This document shows positions 1 to 11,359 of a DNA stretch of 64,000 nt, piece after piece. A program made the position numbers and the translations under genes. The notes beneath the pieces were generated by a model. The model ran no database searches. It saw nothing but the letters and a program-made list of their open reading frames with translations, and was not told the origin of the DNA. Source of the stretch: Bathynomus jamesi. Lineage: Eukaryota > Arthropoda > Malacostraca > Isopoda > Cirolanidae. Location of the stretch: positions 186,001 through 250,000 of the forward strand of contig JAJOZX010002713.1 in the NCBI GenBank assembly GCA_023014485.1, in the 5' to 3' direction. Every line of letters begins with the position of its first letter. Position 1 is the first letter of the stretch.

Positions 1-1833
1 CATTTCAACCACACTAATTCAGAAAACTATATAAACCTACGTAGGAGGGTTCAGTCCTTAATTAGATCAGCCAAACGTGATGAAGAAACTAGAGTTGCCT
101 CACTCTGTAAAGTTAACCCTAAAGAATTTTTTGCCCATGTAAATAGCTGAAAGCCAATTAAAAACTCTGTAGGCCCCTTAAAAGATAGAAATGGCGTACT
201 GAAGTTCGGTGATAAAGATATAGCTAATGCGTTAAACGAGTTCTTCGTTACAGTCTTCACGGAGGAAGACACAATAGAAGTGCCAAGTCCTCGGATTACA
301 TATGATGGTGACAATCCCGTAGAGACCATAAGTTTTACGAGAAATGAGGTACTGCAATTAATTGATAAGATGAATAAATACAAATCACCTGGTCCTGACT
401 TATTTCTTGCAAGGGTATTAAAAGAGGTTAGCCACAATGTTCTTGATGACTTAGTAACCATATTCAAACAATCAATCGAGTTAGGGAAAGTTCCAACCGA
501 CTGGAAGTTAGCAAATGTAACACCTATCTTTAAAAAGGTGATAGGGAAAATCCTTGTAATTATCGCCCGATCAGTTTAACATCAGTTGTCGGCAAACTGT
601 TGGAATCCATCATTACAAAACGTATTGTGTATCACCTTGAATCTAACAATCTAATTTTTTATTCTCAACATGGATTTAGGCGACATAGATCCTGTCTGAC
701 AAACCTGTTAGAGTTTTTCCATAATATGCATACACTGTACGATGCAAGTAGGGCAATAGATATAGTGTATCTCGACTTTCAAAAAGCCTTTGACAAAGTC
801 CCTCACACTAGATTGATAGCTAAAGTCAAAGGACTAGGAATCACTGGGCTCGTTTCCAACTGGATTGAGGATTGGTTAAAAGATAGAAAGCAGAGAGTGG
901 TAATAAATGGAGTGGCTTCGGAGTGGGCGCCCGTCACCAGTGGTGTCCCACAGGGTTCCGTGCTGGGTCCTTTACTTTTTATCATGTATATTAACGATAT
1001 AGACATCGGGCTTCTAAGTGCAATCTCCAAATTTGCAGACGATACGAAATTAGGAAGTAGTGTAGGTACTGAGGAGGGCGTAAGAACGCTTCAGAACGAT
1101 CTTGACAGGTTGGGCGAATGGTCTGCTACTTGGCAGATGCCATTCAACTTGGACAAATGTAAGGTAATGCACATAGGTTATAAAAACCCAAAGACTGATT
1201 ACTCTCTCTTGGGAAGGAACTTAACTGAGACCGATCTAGAGAAAGACTTGGGAGTCTACATCAGCAACGATCTGAAACCATCGAAGCACTGCGCAGAAGT
1301 CGAAAAGAGGGCCTTAAAATTATTAGGTTATATTAAAAGACAGTTCCAGTTTCGGAACAAGGAGACTGTAATGTCTCTTTATAATTCTCTAGTCAGACCT
1401 CAACTGGAATACTGTGCGCAGTTTTGGTCTCCGTCCCTCAGGAAGGATATAGAAAGGTTAGAAAGAGTACAAGCAAGGGCTACAAAATTGATCCCTTCAA
1501 TGAGAATGCAAAGCTACCAACGGAGATTGGAGCGCCTAAATCTGTTTAGCTTAGAGACGAGAAGGTTGCGAGGTCAGCTTATTCAAGTCTTTAAGATGCT
1601 CAAAGGAATAGACAGGGTAGATTACAGAAACTTATTCTCACTTAATGCCAATCCGACAAGAAATAATGGGTTTAAACTGGAACTAAAGACATTTAGGACC
1701 TCTGTCTGCGGAAATTTCTTTCCTATAAAATAGTTAATATCTGGAACCAACTTCCTCAGAGGTTGTTTCCAGTCAAATGTAAATGTGTTTAAAAATAGGC
1801 TAGACAAAGTACTGAACACTCTCATAGGTTAAG
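1..1833 (+). pseudogene. LINE family 1, copy A: reverse transcriptase ORF (CR1/L2-like), broken
   Basis: Reverse transcriptase of a non-LTR retrotransposon, which would copy element RNA at a nicked target. The window begins inside the ORF. Seen: reading continues from base 1 with an in-frame TGA at 148-150; one base is missing near 536, after which the frame runs openly to 1733. RT landmarks are [15 protein letters not shown] (from about 672), [13 protein letters not shown] (about 768), GVPQGSVLGPLLF (about 942) and the catalytic FADD box (1032-1043). The last 60 bases of coding sequence carry three small indels relative to copy C at 4220. No RNase H follows. Known: FADD-type RT without RNase H and with microsatellite-like 3' ends is usual for the CR1/L2 group; the exact clade is inferred. 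Catalytic residues are kept, but the stop and frameshifts make this a dead copy. Confidence 0.9.
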
Positions 1834-2160
1834 ATTAAAATATAAGAAAACTCTGCAGGAGTTCGCTTGCACTGTGTCTCTGTGAGCAAGCTAAATATAG
1901 AGCTATTTATATATTCTCCACTTTCCTGTAAAATTTCCTTGGCTACTTTTCCAGGGTCAAGGTATTTTCTTCAACCTTTTTCCGTACCTGCCTCTGGCAG
2001 GGAGGGAGCGGAGGGTGGGGAGAAAGCCTTCTACTTTTCTATCCAGTTTTCTACTACTGCTAGGATAGTTGAAAGAAAAATAAACTTTTAATAACAGGAA
2101 CCTCCCAGAGTCGACCAAAAGGTCTTTGAGGCTTCCTCTTGTCCTTGTAACTCCTTGTAA
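1..2160 (+). mobile_element. LINE family 1, copy A with 3' UTR and tail
   Basis: The 3' UTR (about 1834-2150) is shared with 4368-4735 and includes the same pyrimidine-rich block and an AATAAA-containing stretch near 2080. It ends in two tandem copies of CTTGTAACTC and then runs straight into a TGTCTC microsatellite. Short tandem repeats instead of poly(A) at the 3' end fit CR1-like elements. The 5' side is cut by the window edge. Confidence 0.85.
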
Positions 2161-2425
2161 CTCTGTCTCTGTCTCTGTCTCTCTGTGTGTCTGTCTCTCT
2201 GTCTCTCTGTCTCTCTGTGTGTCTGTCTCTGTCTCTGTCTCTCTGTCTTTCTGTGTCTCTGTGTGTCTTTGTCTCTCTGTCTCTCTGTGTGTCTGTCTCT
2301 CTGTCTCTGTGTCTCTATGTGTCTCTGTGTGTCTCTGTCTCTGTCTCTGTCTCTCTGTGTCTCTGTGTGTCTCTGTCTCTCTCTTTCTGTCTCTGTGTGC
2401 TCTGTCTGTCTGTCTCCGCCTGTGT
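2161..2425 (+). repeat. (TGTCTC)n/(CTGT)n microsatellite
   Basis: About 265 bases of imperfect CTGTCTCTGT repeat directly after LINE copy A and directly before the 5' truncation point of LINE copy B. It is open in several frames and gives spurious Ser/Leu/Cys/Val-rich or Arg/Thr/Glu-rich ORFs. It is best read as the expanded 3' tail of copy A. Confidence 0.95.
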
Positions 2426-2426
2426 A

Positions 2427-4209
2427 GGGAAGTGAAGGCGAAGGTTAGGCTAGCGAAACGTAACGAAGAACTACGGGTGGCAAGCCTCTGCAAGGGGAAC
2501 CCTAAGGAGTTCTTCAGTTATGTTAATAGTAGAAAGCCCATTAGAAGCATGATAGGTCCGTTAAAGGACCGAAGCGGCGTTCTGCGGACCTCCGACGCGG
2601 ACATCGCCAATGTGCTTAATGAGTACTTTGCGGGAGTGTTCACCAGGGAGGACACCCGCATCATCCCCGAGCCAGGCGTGAGGCACGAAGGTGCTGGCCT
2701 GGATAGTGTTCGATGTACTGCGACAGTCGTTGCCGATAGAATAGACAAACTGAGCGCGTTTAAGGCTCCTGGGCCAGACCAGTTTCTCCCCAGAGTGTTG
2801 CGGGAGGTGCGCGACCAGGTGGCTCCCCACCTGGCTACAGTCTTCAACAAATCGTTGGAAACGGGCCAGGTGCCTGGTGACTGGAGGGAAGCCAACGTGA
2901 CCCCTATCTTTAAGAAAGGGGATCACGAAAGTCCAGGGAACTATCGTCCCATTAGTCTCACTTCAGTTGTAGGTAAATTATTAGAGGGGATAATAGCGGA
3001 TAGGATCGTTGACCATTTGGATTCCTACAAGCTGCTTGGGGACTCCCAACATGGGTTTAGACGGCATAGGTCGTGTCTCACCAACTTGCTCGAGTTTTTC
3101 CACGTCATGTTGGGTGAGTATGATAAGAGTAGGGCGATTGATATACTTTATCTCGACTTTCAGAAAGCCTTTGATAAGGTACCTCACCGCCGGCTAATGG
3201 CGAAAGTGCGCGCGCTGGGTATCGTGGGGAAATAGGTAGGTGGGTAGAAAACTGGCTGAAGAATAGGCGGCAGAGGGTTGTAATTAAAGGGGCTAGTTCG
3301 GGTTGGGCCTTGGTCAGTAGTGGGGTTCCTCAGGGTTCCGTTTTGGGGCCGCTGTTGTTTATCATTTACATAAATGATATTGACGGTGGCATCGTCAGTC
3401 GGATCGCCAAATTCGCTGATGACACCAAGCTTGGGGCAAATGTTGGGACGCCCGAAGCGATCGAGGAACTACGTGCGGACCTAGGTAGGATAGGAGAGTG
3501 GTCCGAAAAATGGCAAATGCCGTTTAACTTGGGTAAATGCAAAGTGATGCACATTGGCTACGCCAATCCCAAGTCGGACTACTCGATGTTGGGTAGTAAT
3601 ATCGAGGTGACTGATTTAGAAAAGGACTTGGGTGTGCTAATTAGCAGCGACCTTAAGTTTACGAAACAGTGCGTAGAGGTGGAAAAGAAAGCCCAGAAAC
3701 TATTGGGTTATATCAGGAGGCAATTTCAGCTTCGGAACAAGGAGATTGTGCTCTCACTGTACAATTCCCTTGTTCGGCCGTACCTGGAGTATGCTGTGCA
3801 GTTCTGGTCGCCCACCCTCAGGAAAGATATTGAGAGTCTGGAGCGAGTGCAGGCGAGGGCCACAAAGTTAATCCCTTCCGTTAGGCATATGGGCTACAAT
3901 CGACGGTTACGAGCCCTGAACTTGTTTTCGCTTGAAACTCGGAGGCTGCGCGGTCAACTGATCGAGGTTTTCAAGCTCTTACGCGGGTTCAACGATGTCG
4001 ATTTTAGAAGTATGTTTAGTTTAAATGATAACCCAACTCGCAACAATGGTTGGAAGTTGGATTTGAAACGGTTTAGGACTAGTGTGTGTGTGGGAATTAC
4101 TTTACGTATAAGATCTGTGACACTGGAACAGGTTACCTTCGGAAGTTGTGAACAGTTCCTCTGTGGATCAGTTCAAGAAAAGGGTAGACGAAATCTTGCA
4201 CACTATTTG
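2427..4209 (+). pseudogene. LINE family 1, copy B: 5'-truncated RT ORF, frameshifted
   Basis: Second RT of the same lineage as copy A, diverged and more GC-rich. Coding similarity starts right after the microsatellite, at a position equivalent to about base 45 of copy A. The frame is open through the fingers (NYRPISLTS near 2940) and [15 protein letters not shown] to 3235. A single-base lesion near 3225-3232 shifts the frame; it resumes through GVPQGSVLGPLLF and FADDTKLG (about 3412) to about 4090. A further shift lies near 4090-4125, beyond which the typical LINE C-terminus (NSSSVDQFKKRVDEIL) is readable to the TGA at 4207. Catalytic residues are kept; the copy is inactive. Confidence 0.9.
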
Positions 4210-4219
4210 AGTGTGTAAG

Positions 4220-4743
4220 GACATTTAGGACCTCAGTCTGCGGAAATTTCTTTTCCTATAAAATAGTTAATATCTGGAACCAACTTCCCTCAGAGGTTGT
4301 TTCCAGTCAAAGTGTAAATGTGTTTAAAAATAGGCTAGACAAAGTACTGAATACTCTCATAGTTTAAGACTAAAACATAAGAAAACTCTGCAGGAGATCG
4401 CTTGCACGGTGTCTCTGTGAGCAAGCTAAATATAGAGCTATTTATATATTCTCCTTTCCTGTAAAATTTCCTTGGCTACTTTTCCAGGGTCAGGGTATTT
4501 TCTTCAACCTTTTTCCGTACCTGCCTCTGGCAGGGAGGGAGCGGAGGGTGGGGAGAGAGCCTTCTACTTTTCTATCCAGTTTTCTACTACTGCTAGGATA
4601 GTTGAAAGAAAAATAAACTTTTACAAAATTTTCCCTGGCACCCGTTGCCATTGGTACCTCCTCGGTATGGGCCGCAAGGCCTTTTGAGGTACTTCTTTTC
4701 CTTGTAACTCCTTGTAACTCTCTCTCTCTCTCTCTCTCTCTGA
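4220..4743 (+). mobile_element. LINE family 1, copy C: 3' end only
   Basis: From 4220 the sequence matches copy A from about 1689 onward: the last 49 codons of the RT ORF, which here stay in one frame to the TAA at 4365-4367, then the shared 3' UTR and the CTTGTAACTC doublet followed by (CT)n. Copy B ends about 10 bases upstream without its own 3' UTR, so this is either a short 5'-truncated insertion or a chimera. Confidence 0.85.
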
Positions 4744-5774
4744 TCACACCGCATGGCAATGTATCCATATAACGTTAATAATAACCGAAACTCGAGAAAA
4801 TATACTCTCTGCCTTCCGCTCTACTCCAAATCCTTTTCTCTTAGTGACCTCTTAATACAAACTAATCTATCATATTTTGCGACTTTTTAACTCTGGTAGG
4901 ATTCAATTCCATTCCTATAGTATAAGAGATACTTAAATTCATGTGTGTATTATGCCATATAATGTGCGTAAGAAATAATCATTTTTAAATAGTTGGAGTG
5001 TTCAAGGTCATCTGTAATAATCTATAGACTACCCCTCAAGCCCACTCTCAACACTTAGTTTCCCCTAAGACACAGGCGTCTTCAAGTAACATGAATGCGT
5101 AGAGATCTAAGGTGTTAGATTCCATATTATATAATTTATGTGCTAGGTTTAAGAACGCTGGCATTGAAGGATGGAAGGAAGGGACAGTAAAAGCGATAAT
5201 AGGTTTAATGAAGGAAGTGGAATGAGGATGGAGGAAAGCGTTGCTATGTCGAAGGAAACGAGTTTGGGTGGGGAATTACGAAGGGAGGAGGAAATGCTAA
5301 ACACAAACTCAAATATTTATTTTAATGCCCTAGACCTAGAAAGACAAAGAGCAAAATACCTTAAACTAACAATGAATTGACAGAAACAGAAGAGTCTGGT
5401 CTTAGACGCACTGATAGGTTTAACGTATGTGGCTAGAGGCCGCCACTCAGAATTACCACTACTACCTAAGTCATAATAAGGTTATTTACTATGACAGAGT
5501 AGTCATGAGTAGTTATGGAAATAAAATATGATTATACTGTTGATGGCTGACTATATTCAGTTGGGATATAAACTATTGCTGACAATCTTTGGATCCTTGG
5601 CTTTTAAGACGAATTTTTTATGCATATGTTCAAGAAAATAGGAAATTGGCTGATTATTATTACCATTCGAAGGGTTGGTACCCTTCATAACCGAAATCAA
5701 TTTCAGAAGGGATGCATGGTATCCTCATTTCCTTTATCGTCCCAGCCCGCTTCACATAAGCCATTTACACAAAG
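4744..5774. other. AT-rich spacer, nothing recognised
   Basis: No coding similarity, repeat structure or RNA gene seen. A 69-codon open stretch at 5171-5380 is Glu/Arg/Ser-rich and I cannot support it as a gene. Confidence 0.5.
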
Positions 5775-6712
5775 ATGGAAAGGCCGTCTGTGCACCACGA
5801 GACGACCCAGGCAATGCGGGGAGCAATGGTGACATTGCATGAATATGGTGTGCCAATAAGAGAACTATCAAGACGACTAGACGTTCATCGAAGCACTGTG
5901 GAACGGTGGATTCATCGGTATGAAGCAGAAAACTCAATCGCTACTTTGCCGAGGTCTGGTCCTCCGCGTTCAACATCTCAAGAGGAAGATGCTGCGATTG
6001 TTAATCATGCCAGAGAGCATCCGTTTGTTTCAGCGACGCATATTTACAGACACCTGAACCTTCGTTGTAGCGCAAATACAGTGAACAACAGACTTCACGA
6101 GGCAGGGTATTTTTCTCGCCATCCAGCTATAAAACCTGCATTGACGATTGAGCATAAAGAGGCGCGGATGGGATTTGCCTTGCAATACTTGCCGCAGGAG
6201 GAAGAATTCTGGAGAAAAGCTGTGTACTGTGACGAAAAAACATTTTCAACAGATAGTCATGGTTCCCTGCATGGTTGGAGGCAACGCGGAAAACGCTATG
6301 AAGAAGGAAATGTTTTCCAGAGCAAACGTAGTGGTCACATTAATCTCGGTGTGTGGGGCTGGATGTCTGGCTATGGTGTCGGAGAATTGACTCAAGTAGA
6401 TGGACGCTTTACTGGACAGCAATATTGCCAGATACTGGAAGATGTGCTGCTACCCAGTGTTCGTGCGTATCTGGTTCCAGCACCGGAACCATTTTACTTA
6501 ATGGAAAATAACAGTCCCATTCATAGGAGTAACGTTGTGAGAGCGTGGTACGAAGATTATTAATCTAATTCTGCCACCACGTTCTCCTGATTTGAATCCG
6601 ATTGAAAACCTTTGGCCAATAATGATTAGCGAATGGGAGCAACGCAATGAAAGAACATTTGAAGCACTTTTAGCTCACCCTAGGAAGGTAATAGTTTCAG
6701 GAAAAAAATAAA
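5775..6712 (+). pseudogene. Tc1-like (IS630/Tc1/mariner) transposase, inactive
   Basis: Cut-and-paste transposase that would bind element ends with an N-terminal helix-turn-helix and cut with a DDE nuclease fold. Seen: paired HTH region (residues 1-110, with ELSRRLDVHRSTVERWIHRY), linker ending NTVNNRLHEAGY, then the catalytic domain with the first Asp in YCDEKTF (about residue 153). The second Asp, normally in QDNSPIH, reads ENNSPIH, so the catalytic Asp is Asn. The frame stops at 6561-6563; the third motif (RSPDLNPIENLW, about 6580-6615) continues in another frame to about 6712. I did not identify terminal inverted repeats. The missing Asp and the frameshift make it inactive. Confidence 0.9.
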
Positions 6713-7690
6713 AACTGGCAACATCGAGGTCATCACATGTTTATGAGAATTGTCATATGATATGCTACCAATAAACTCTTATATACTACTATATACAGTA
6801 TACTATATTACGTAATAATTACGATGAACAAATCAAATGCAAATTTCTCTGATTCACTGCCCACCAGTCTTGCTTTAGACTAATGACTTTCATAAGATGG
6901 AATAGGTTTAACATAGTTCGTTTAATAGGTTACCACTTAAAACAATGGATAAACTATCTTTTAGTGAGACGACCGTGACTTCCTCGAAATGCGAGTGCGT
7001 GAGAGGTTCACTCAGGAATTTGGTCATTAGATTCTTCACGTAGGATATATATCACAAACAACAATATTGACAACAATTCCCAACAATTACTTAATATCAA
7101 TAATTGCATTTGAGCAAATAATTTAGACCTGCGTCAAAATAACTTAGATATCATGCCATCTCTGTCATCTCGTTCTCTATAGTCTACAATATATATGGAG
7201 ACGGTATAATGTAATGCCCAGCTAATATTATGATGACTAGGATTGCTCCATAACCATCCCAACATCCCGAAACTTCCTCCATTCTGCTTCTTAATCATTT
7301 GTATTTTAAACACTAAAATATAGCAGAAGTGACGTAATAATGGACGTCATTGATTGTGTTAGAGCAGTTATGTGCACCAATCCGAACACACCTCCGCTGC
7401 CATAAGGACCGCCCATTTTATACCTAACAGACTAGCTTGGGACGAGACAGAAGCGTCAGACTTCTTGTAAGCACTGTACAAGTGTACATATATGAAATTT
7501 TCTAATGAAATTATTTCTCTTAACATATAACTGTCTATATTTTCTCATAAAGTCACAGTCATCTGAAAGATTCTTAGTTAACTGTGACCCAGATACTTTG
7601 AGACACCTTTGACAGCACCATATCATTCAGTTGGAATTCAGGAAATTTTATATACTTGTAATCCTTGGTCCTGAATCATAATACGACTTT
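6713..7690. other. AT-rich spacer with the edge of a LINE remnant
   Basis: 6713-7560 shows no recognisable gene. From about 7560 to 7690, minus-strand reading gives decayed sequence continuous with the RT remnant at 7691-7870. Confidence 0.4.
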
Positions 7691-7870
7691 CAGCAGGATT
7701 ATATTTTATGTCATTATCTTTCCCATACCTTTCACAATCTTTCAAAAGTGTACCAAGTCCTTTTACAGATGGAGAAATAATAACTAGATCGTCTGCATAC
7801 ATCAGACGATTAACAATCTTTGTACCAACATAGCAGCCTATTTTACAATCATGATCTGCTTGTGTTTACC
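7640..7870 (-). pseudogene. LINE reverse transcriptase remnant (YADD box)
   Basis: On the minus strand a short RT palm segment reads KIVNRLMYADDLVIISPS, with YADD encoded at about 7788-7799, followed by LLKDCERYGKDNDIKYN. This is the catalytic turn and following helix of a non-LTR retrotransposon RT. Stops surround it and no other RT motif is intact. It lies in the repeat that recurs at the window's right end. Confidence 0.75.
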
Positions 7871-8417
7871 GTTACTGCCTAAGTTTAGGCTCCTACAGTT
7901 ATAAGAGATTACCTTGAATGTTGTATAAGGAAGACGCAAGGTTTATGCTATCCGTCCCATGAAAAGAAATTCCAACATGCAGAGAATATGTCAGCTATAC
8001 CAGGTACATCACTGGACCCTGCTGGAGTTTCCTCCACAGTATGACGTATTGCCTTCATAATTACCCTCTCCAGTGTTTTCACTCCCTTCTTCTCATAGAT
8101 CCACCGGACATATGTCTTTCCGGCCATAGTCCTGGGTCCATAAATACTTTCGGGTCATCACAAACTGCTGTGATCTTAAAGGAATTGTACATTGTCTGCC
8201 TGGGGTCAGTTTTTCTACATGTAACCCTAAAGGCAGAGGTAGTGTTATGGGAGGGCAAATCGGGCGACAGCCCAGGACCCCACACGTTAGGGCCCCACCC
8301 AAATTTTTTTTATTTTTTATTTTGGCTGCTGGTGGCTGAAATAGGTTCTGAACAACACCAATCTGATAGTTACTGTGACAATGAAAAAAAAATGAACACA
8401 ACAGTCCGATGAAGCTT
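7691..8417. repeat. Dispersed direct repeat R, copy 1 (pairs with 63277-64000)
   Basis: About 727 bases repeated in the same orientation at 63277-64000 with a few percent mismatch by eye. The left boundary is sharp: the flanks differ before 7691 and 63277. The right boundary of copy 2 is cut by the window. It holds the RT remnant on its left and, near 8245-8300, a GGGCCC-rich segment resembling the end of hAT-type elements. Confidence 0.85.
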
Positions 8418-9045
8418 TCAAGAAGGCACAAGAAGTTACATTTCACTAGGTTACTAGAGAATTATCAGTCTCTTAATCTCCATATCACTGATTCATCAAT
8501 ACACTGGCTATCAGCTTATTTTTTATCATGATATCTCCTTGTAATGTGTTCCTTTTTTGTCTTGGTTTCTGTATAAGTACGAGCATTACATTTGCAGATA
8601 ACGACATTTTTCAGTTTTGTTGTTTATGACTTGTTTAGAGTGTAGTGTTGATATAATACATTATGTGATATTCTTCACTGTAGTTGTAATAAAAATTAAT
8701 TACAGTGAATGTATTATTACACTGGGTAACAAAATTTGAAAAAATTTCTGTTTATTGTGATTTTTCTGTCGTTTCTTAATGATTTCGGGGCGCTGATTCC
8801 AAAAATGATATTGGTTTTGCTCTATCATTAACCGTTTCAAAAATATAGGTTATCACACTTTTCATATGGCAAAGTATATAAAGAAGGCTAACATAAATAT
8901 TTTCTGAAAATAAAAACACTATTGGAAATTAATGTTTATTGAGCCAAAATTGTTTGACAAACCCAAAATGGTGCAAAGGATATAATATATATCATGAGGA
9001 AAACCGATAAGAGAATAACAAGCCTCGTTATGCAGTGTGCGTTCC
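8418..9045 (-). other. 3' UTR and downstream flank of the unknown two-exon gene
   Basis: Downstream on the minus strand of the stop at 9046. It contains an AATAAA at 8940-8935. A block from about 8718 to 8850 beginning CACTGGGTAACAAAA could be a transposon end, but I found no inverted partner beyond the promoter. Confidence 0.45.
8935..8940 (-). promoter_or_regulatory. Candidate poly(A) signal AATAAA
   Basis: AATAAA on the minus strand about 105 bases past the stop codon of the 9046-11086 gene, a plausible 3' end for its transcript. Confidence 0.55.
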
Positions 9046-10302
9046 TTAAAAATGCACTGAAGAACGCGACTTCCGTGTATGAACATTCTTATCCTTTCTG
9101 ATCAGCGACCATACGTAGTCTCCCATCATGGAAGCATCCCAATGGCCCTGGTACCTTTTCTCCATCGTTTGAATATCTTGATGGAATCTTTCGCCATGTT
9201 CTTCACTCACATCGCCCAGGTTATCACGAAAAAAGTCTAGATGTGAATGCAGATAGTATAATTTTAAAGACATACGGCACCCCATTTTGCCATAGCACTT
9301 AATCAAGTTTGACACTAACTCCTTATAGTTTGGTGCTTTATGGTTGCCTAAAAACCCACGAACCACATCACGGAAAGCACACCAAGCCTCTTTTTCGATC
9401 GGAGTCATCTTGGCTTCAAGGTTCTTTGAATTCAAAAACGCCCTGACTTGTGGTCCTACAAAGATGCCAGCCTTGACTTTGGCCTCAGAGAGTTCAGGGA
9501 ACATGACCCGAATCTGTTGGAAAACTTCCCCTCCAAAATCTAACGCAGTTACAAACTGCTTAATTAGACCCAACTTAATATAGAGAGGTGGTAGCAGAAC
9601 TATGTCAGGCTTCACAAGAGGTTCCCTGAGTACATTGTACTTTCCTGGTTGCAGTCCTTCACGTGGAGGCCACTGAACTGTTTTATAGTGCTCAGTTGAA
9701 GCCCTGCTATCCCACAGGCAAAGAAAACATGAATATTTAGTAAACCCTCCTTGTAAACCTAACAGGAAACCAATCATTTTGAAATCACCACACACGTCCC
9801 AGTTATATTGTTCATACCTGATTTGAGTGAGCAGTTGTTTGACATTTTCATAGTCCTCTTTCATTTGAACAGAATGTGCAACTGGTATAGATGGATATTT
9901 GTTCTCATTGTGGAGTAGAACAGCTTTTAAACTCCGAGTTGAACTGTCAATAAACAGGCTCCACTCTGAGGGTATATTTGTTAACCCAATAGCTGTGAAT
10001 AGACCATTAACCTCGCTGCAATAACGGAGAGAGCCATTGACATCATAGAACCTTGCAAACTCTTCATGCCGCTTTCGGTATACAGTGCTCTTGCAGTCTT
10101 ATCCAAACAAATTCCACTCTTTGAGTCTGGAGGTCAGAAGCTCAGACCCTGATTTCGTCAGACCCAAATCTCTAATTAAGTCGTCCAATTCCCTCTGATT
10201 TGGAAAGTGAGGGTTTGTACTGAAAGTTACTGTATATTCTTCATCATGACTCTCCTCACCAGCCGACATCTCAGATGAGCTAGCTGCATCTTCATTTTCA
10301 AC

Positions 10303-10660
10303 CTGCAAAGCAAAGAAACAAAATATAGGCATAGCCAGTGGCGGCTCGTCGGTAGGCACTGCGGAACTGCAGCACCCCTAAATTTTTTATTTACAATTGA
10401 AATAATCAAGAACAATAAAAGGATGAGCTCACTGAATAACTTTTTCAATAACTTTTGAAACTTTTATTCATTGCTCAATGCTCATCCTTTTATTTCAGTA
10501 ATTATTTCAACCCATTCTTAGAGACAGCACCCCTAGAATTTTTAGTCACGAGCCGCCACTGGGCATAGCTATATATGTAGAAGAGCATCAGCACTAAGAA
10601 AAATCGACACATAATGACTCACAGTCTGTAAATACAGAAGGTAAAGTAATGGATAGATAC
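10303..10660 (-). other. Intron of the unknown gene
   Basis: Minus-strand donor CAG|GTATCT at 10661/10660 and acceptor with a strong pyrimidine tract TTTGCTTTGCAG|G at 10303/10302. Length is 358 bases, of which 226 plus one 8-bp target copy are an inserted MITE, so the ancestral intron was about 124 bases. Confidence 0.8.
10336..10561. mobile_element. hAT-type MITE with exact 8-bp target duplication
   Basis: 226 bases with termini CAGTGGCGGCTCG and CGAGCCGCCACTG, flanked on both sides by GGCATAGC (10328-10335 and 10562-10569). The 8-bp duplication and CAG...CTG ends are typical of hAT elements. There is no coding capacity. Inside are two A/T-rich subterminal inverted segments. Confidence 0.95.
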
Positions 10661-11350
10661 CTGTTCTGGTGGACGTGGTATTGGAAGACCTTCGCCATGT
10701 GGTACAGGAGCTATGGACGACGCTATGCTTGGATACTGAAGAGTCTGCCTTCTTTTAACTTTCCTGTACTTAGAAACATCTACCATGCAGTAGTAGCAAT
10801 CGTCGTGGTGACTCTTTGGTTCTCTCCATATTCTGGGTACCGGAAAGGGCATTGCCTTGCGTACTCCCCGCAGCCACCCTTCAAGTGTGGAGTGGCAGCT
10901 TCCACAGATCACATGGGGTGCCCAGGGCTTATCTTGGTCACCCATAGGCATACCAAAATAGAGCCGATGCGCGATCCAGAACTTGGTGCCTTTCACAATC
11001 TTGTGCGATACTTGCTTGGGGCCTATGTAATACCCACAAACGTAGCAGAATATATCCGGCGAGTGTTTACAAGCTCTAGTTGCCATTCTCTTTACCAAAC
11101 TGTACTACATTAATCATAACCTGCAGATATAGAGAGAAGAGTTATTAAATCTGGAACAGATTACAGATTCCAGAAAAAGATGTATTCGCAACACTGAAAT
11201 AATGTTCGCAATAAAAAAGGATAGATAACACTCAAATCGTCAGCACAGAGAAGCACAGAAACACAGTACCTCAGTGCTGGTAACCATCAGACAAACAACC
11301 TGCTTTCTTTGTGTGCTCACACTTACTGACTTCTCAGACTCTGCGCTCTT

Positions 11351-11359
11351 CTTTATATA
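11351..11359 (-). promoter_or_regulatory. Candidate TATA box TATATAAAG
   Basis: Minus-strand TATATAAAG about 265 bases upstream of the ATG at 11086, followed roughly 30 bases downstream by an initiator-like TCAGT. A second acceptor-like site, TCTCTATATCTGCAG, lies at about 11125, so a 5'-UTR intron is possible. Confidence 0.6.

Larger units (their letters stand above)
9046..11086 (-). pseudogene. Two-exon gene of an unnamed transposon-like family (Zn-rich N-terminus, possible DDE core), one nonsense codon
   Basis: Exon 1 is 11086-10661 (ATG at 11086-11084), exon 2 is 10302-9046, joined in phase 0 over a GT-AG intron. Exon 1 (about 142 residues) is Cys/His-rich: CYVC near residue 14, CGSC near 58, DCYYC near 92, suggesting zinc binding. 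Exon 2 starts with an acidic linker, then a helical segment ending SRLKEWNLFG, where TAA (10101-10099) interrupts an otherwise continuous frame. The large domain has LFIDSSTRSLKAV, CGDFKMIGFLLGLQGG, a following CFLC, and EEHGERFHQD. From memory, similar proteins are numerous and uncharacterised in arthropods and cnidarians. Inference: the spaced D, D, CxxC and E suggest an RNase H-like DDE transposase. A decayed relative lies at 59222-59401. Function is not established. Confidence 0.75.

Noticed and set aside
1957..2493. Antisense Arg/Thr/Glu-rich 178-codon ORF
   Set aside because: Pure translation of the TGTCTC repeat in reverse; no gene signal.
2126..3235. 369-codon ORF starting with Ser/Leu/Cys/Val repeats
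   Set aside because: The first 100 codons are microsatellite read-through; only the downstream part is LINE RT.
10649..11113. Plus-strand 154-codon ORF
   Set aside because: Shadow of exon 1 of the minus-strand gene, which has Cys motifs and splice sites.
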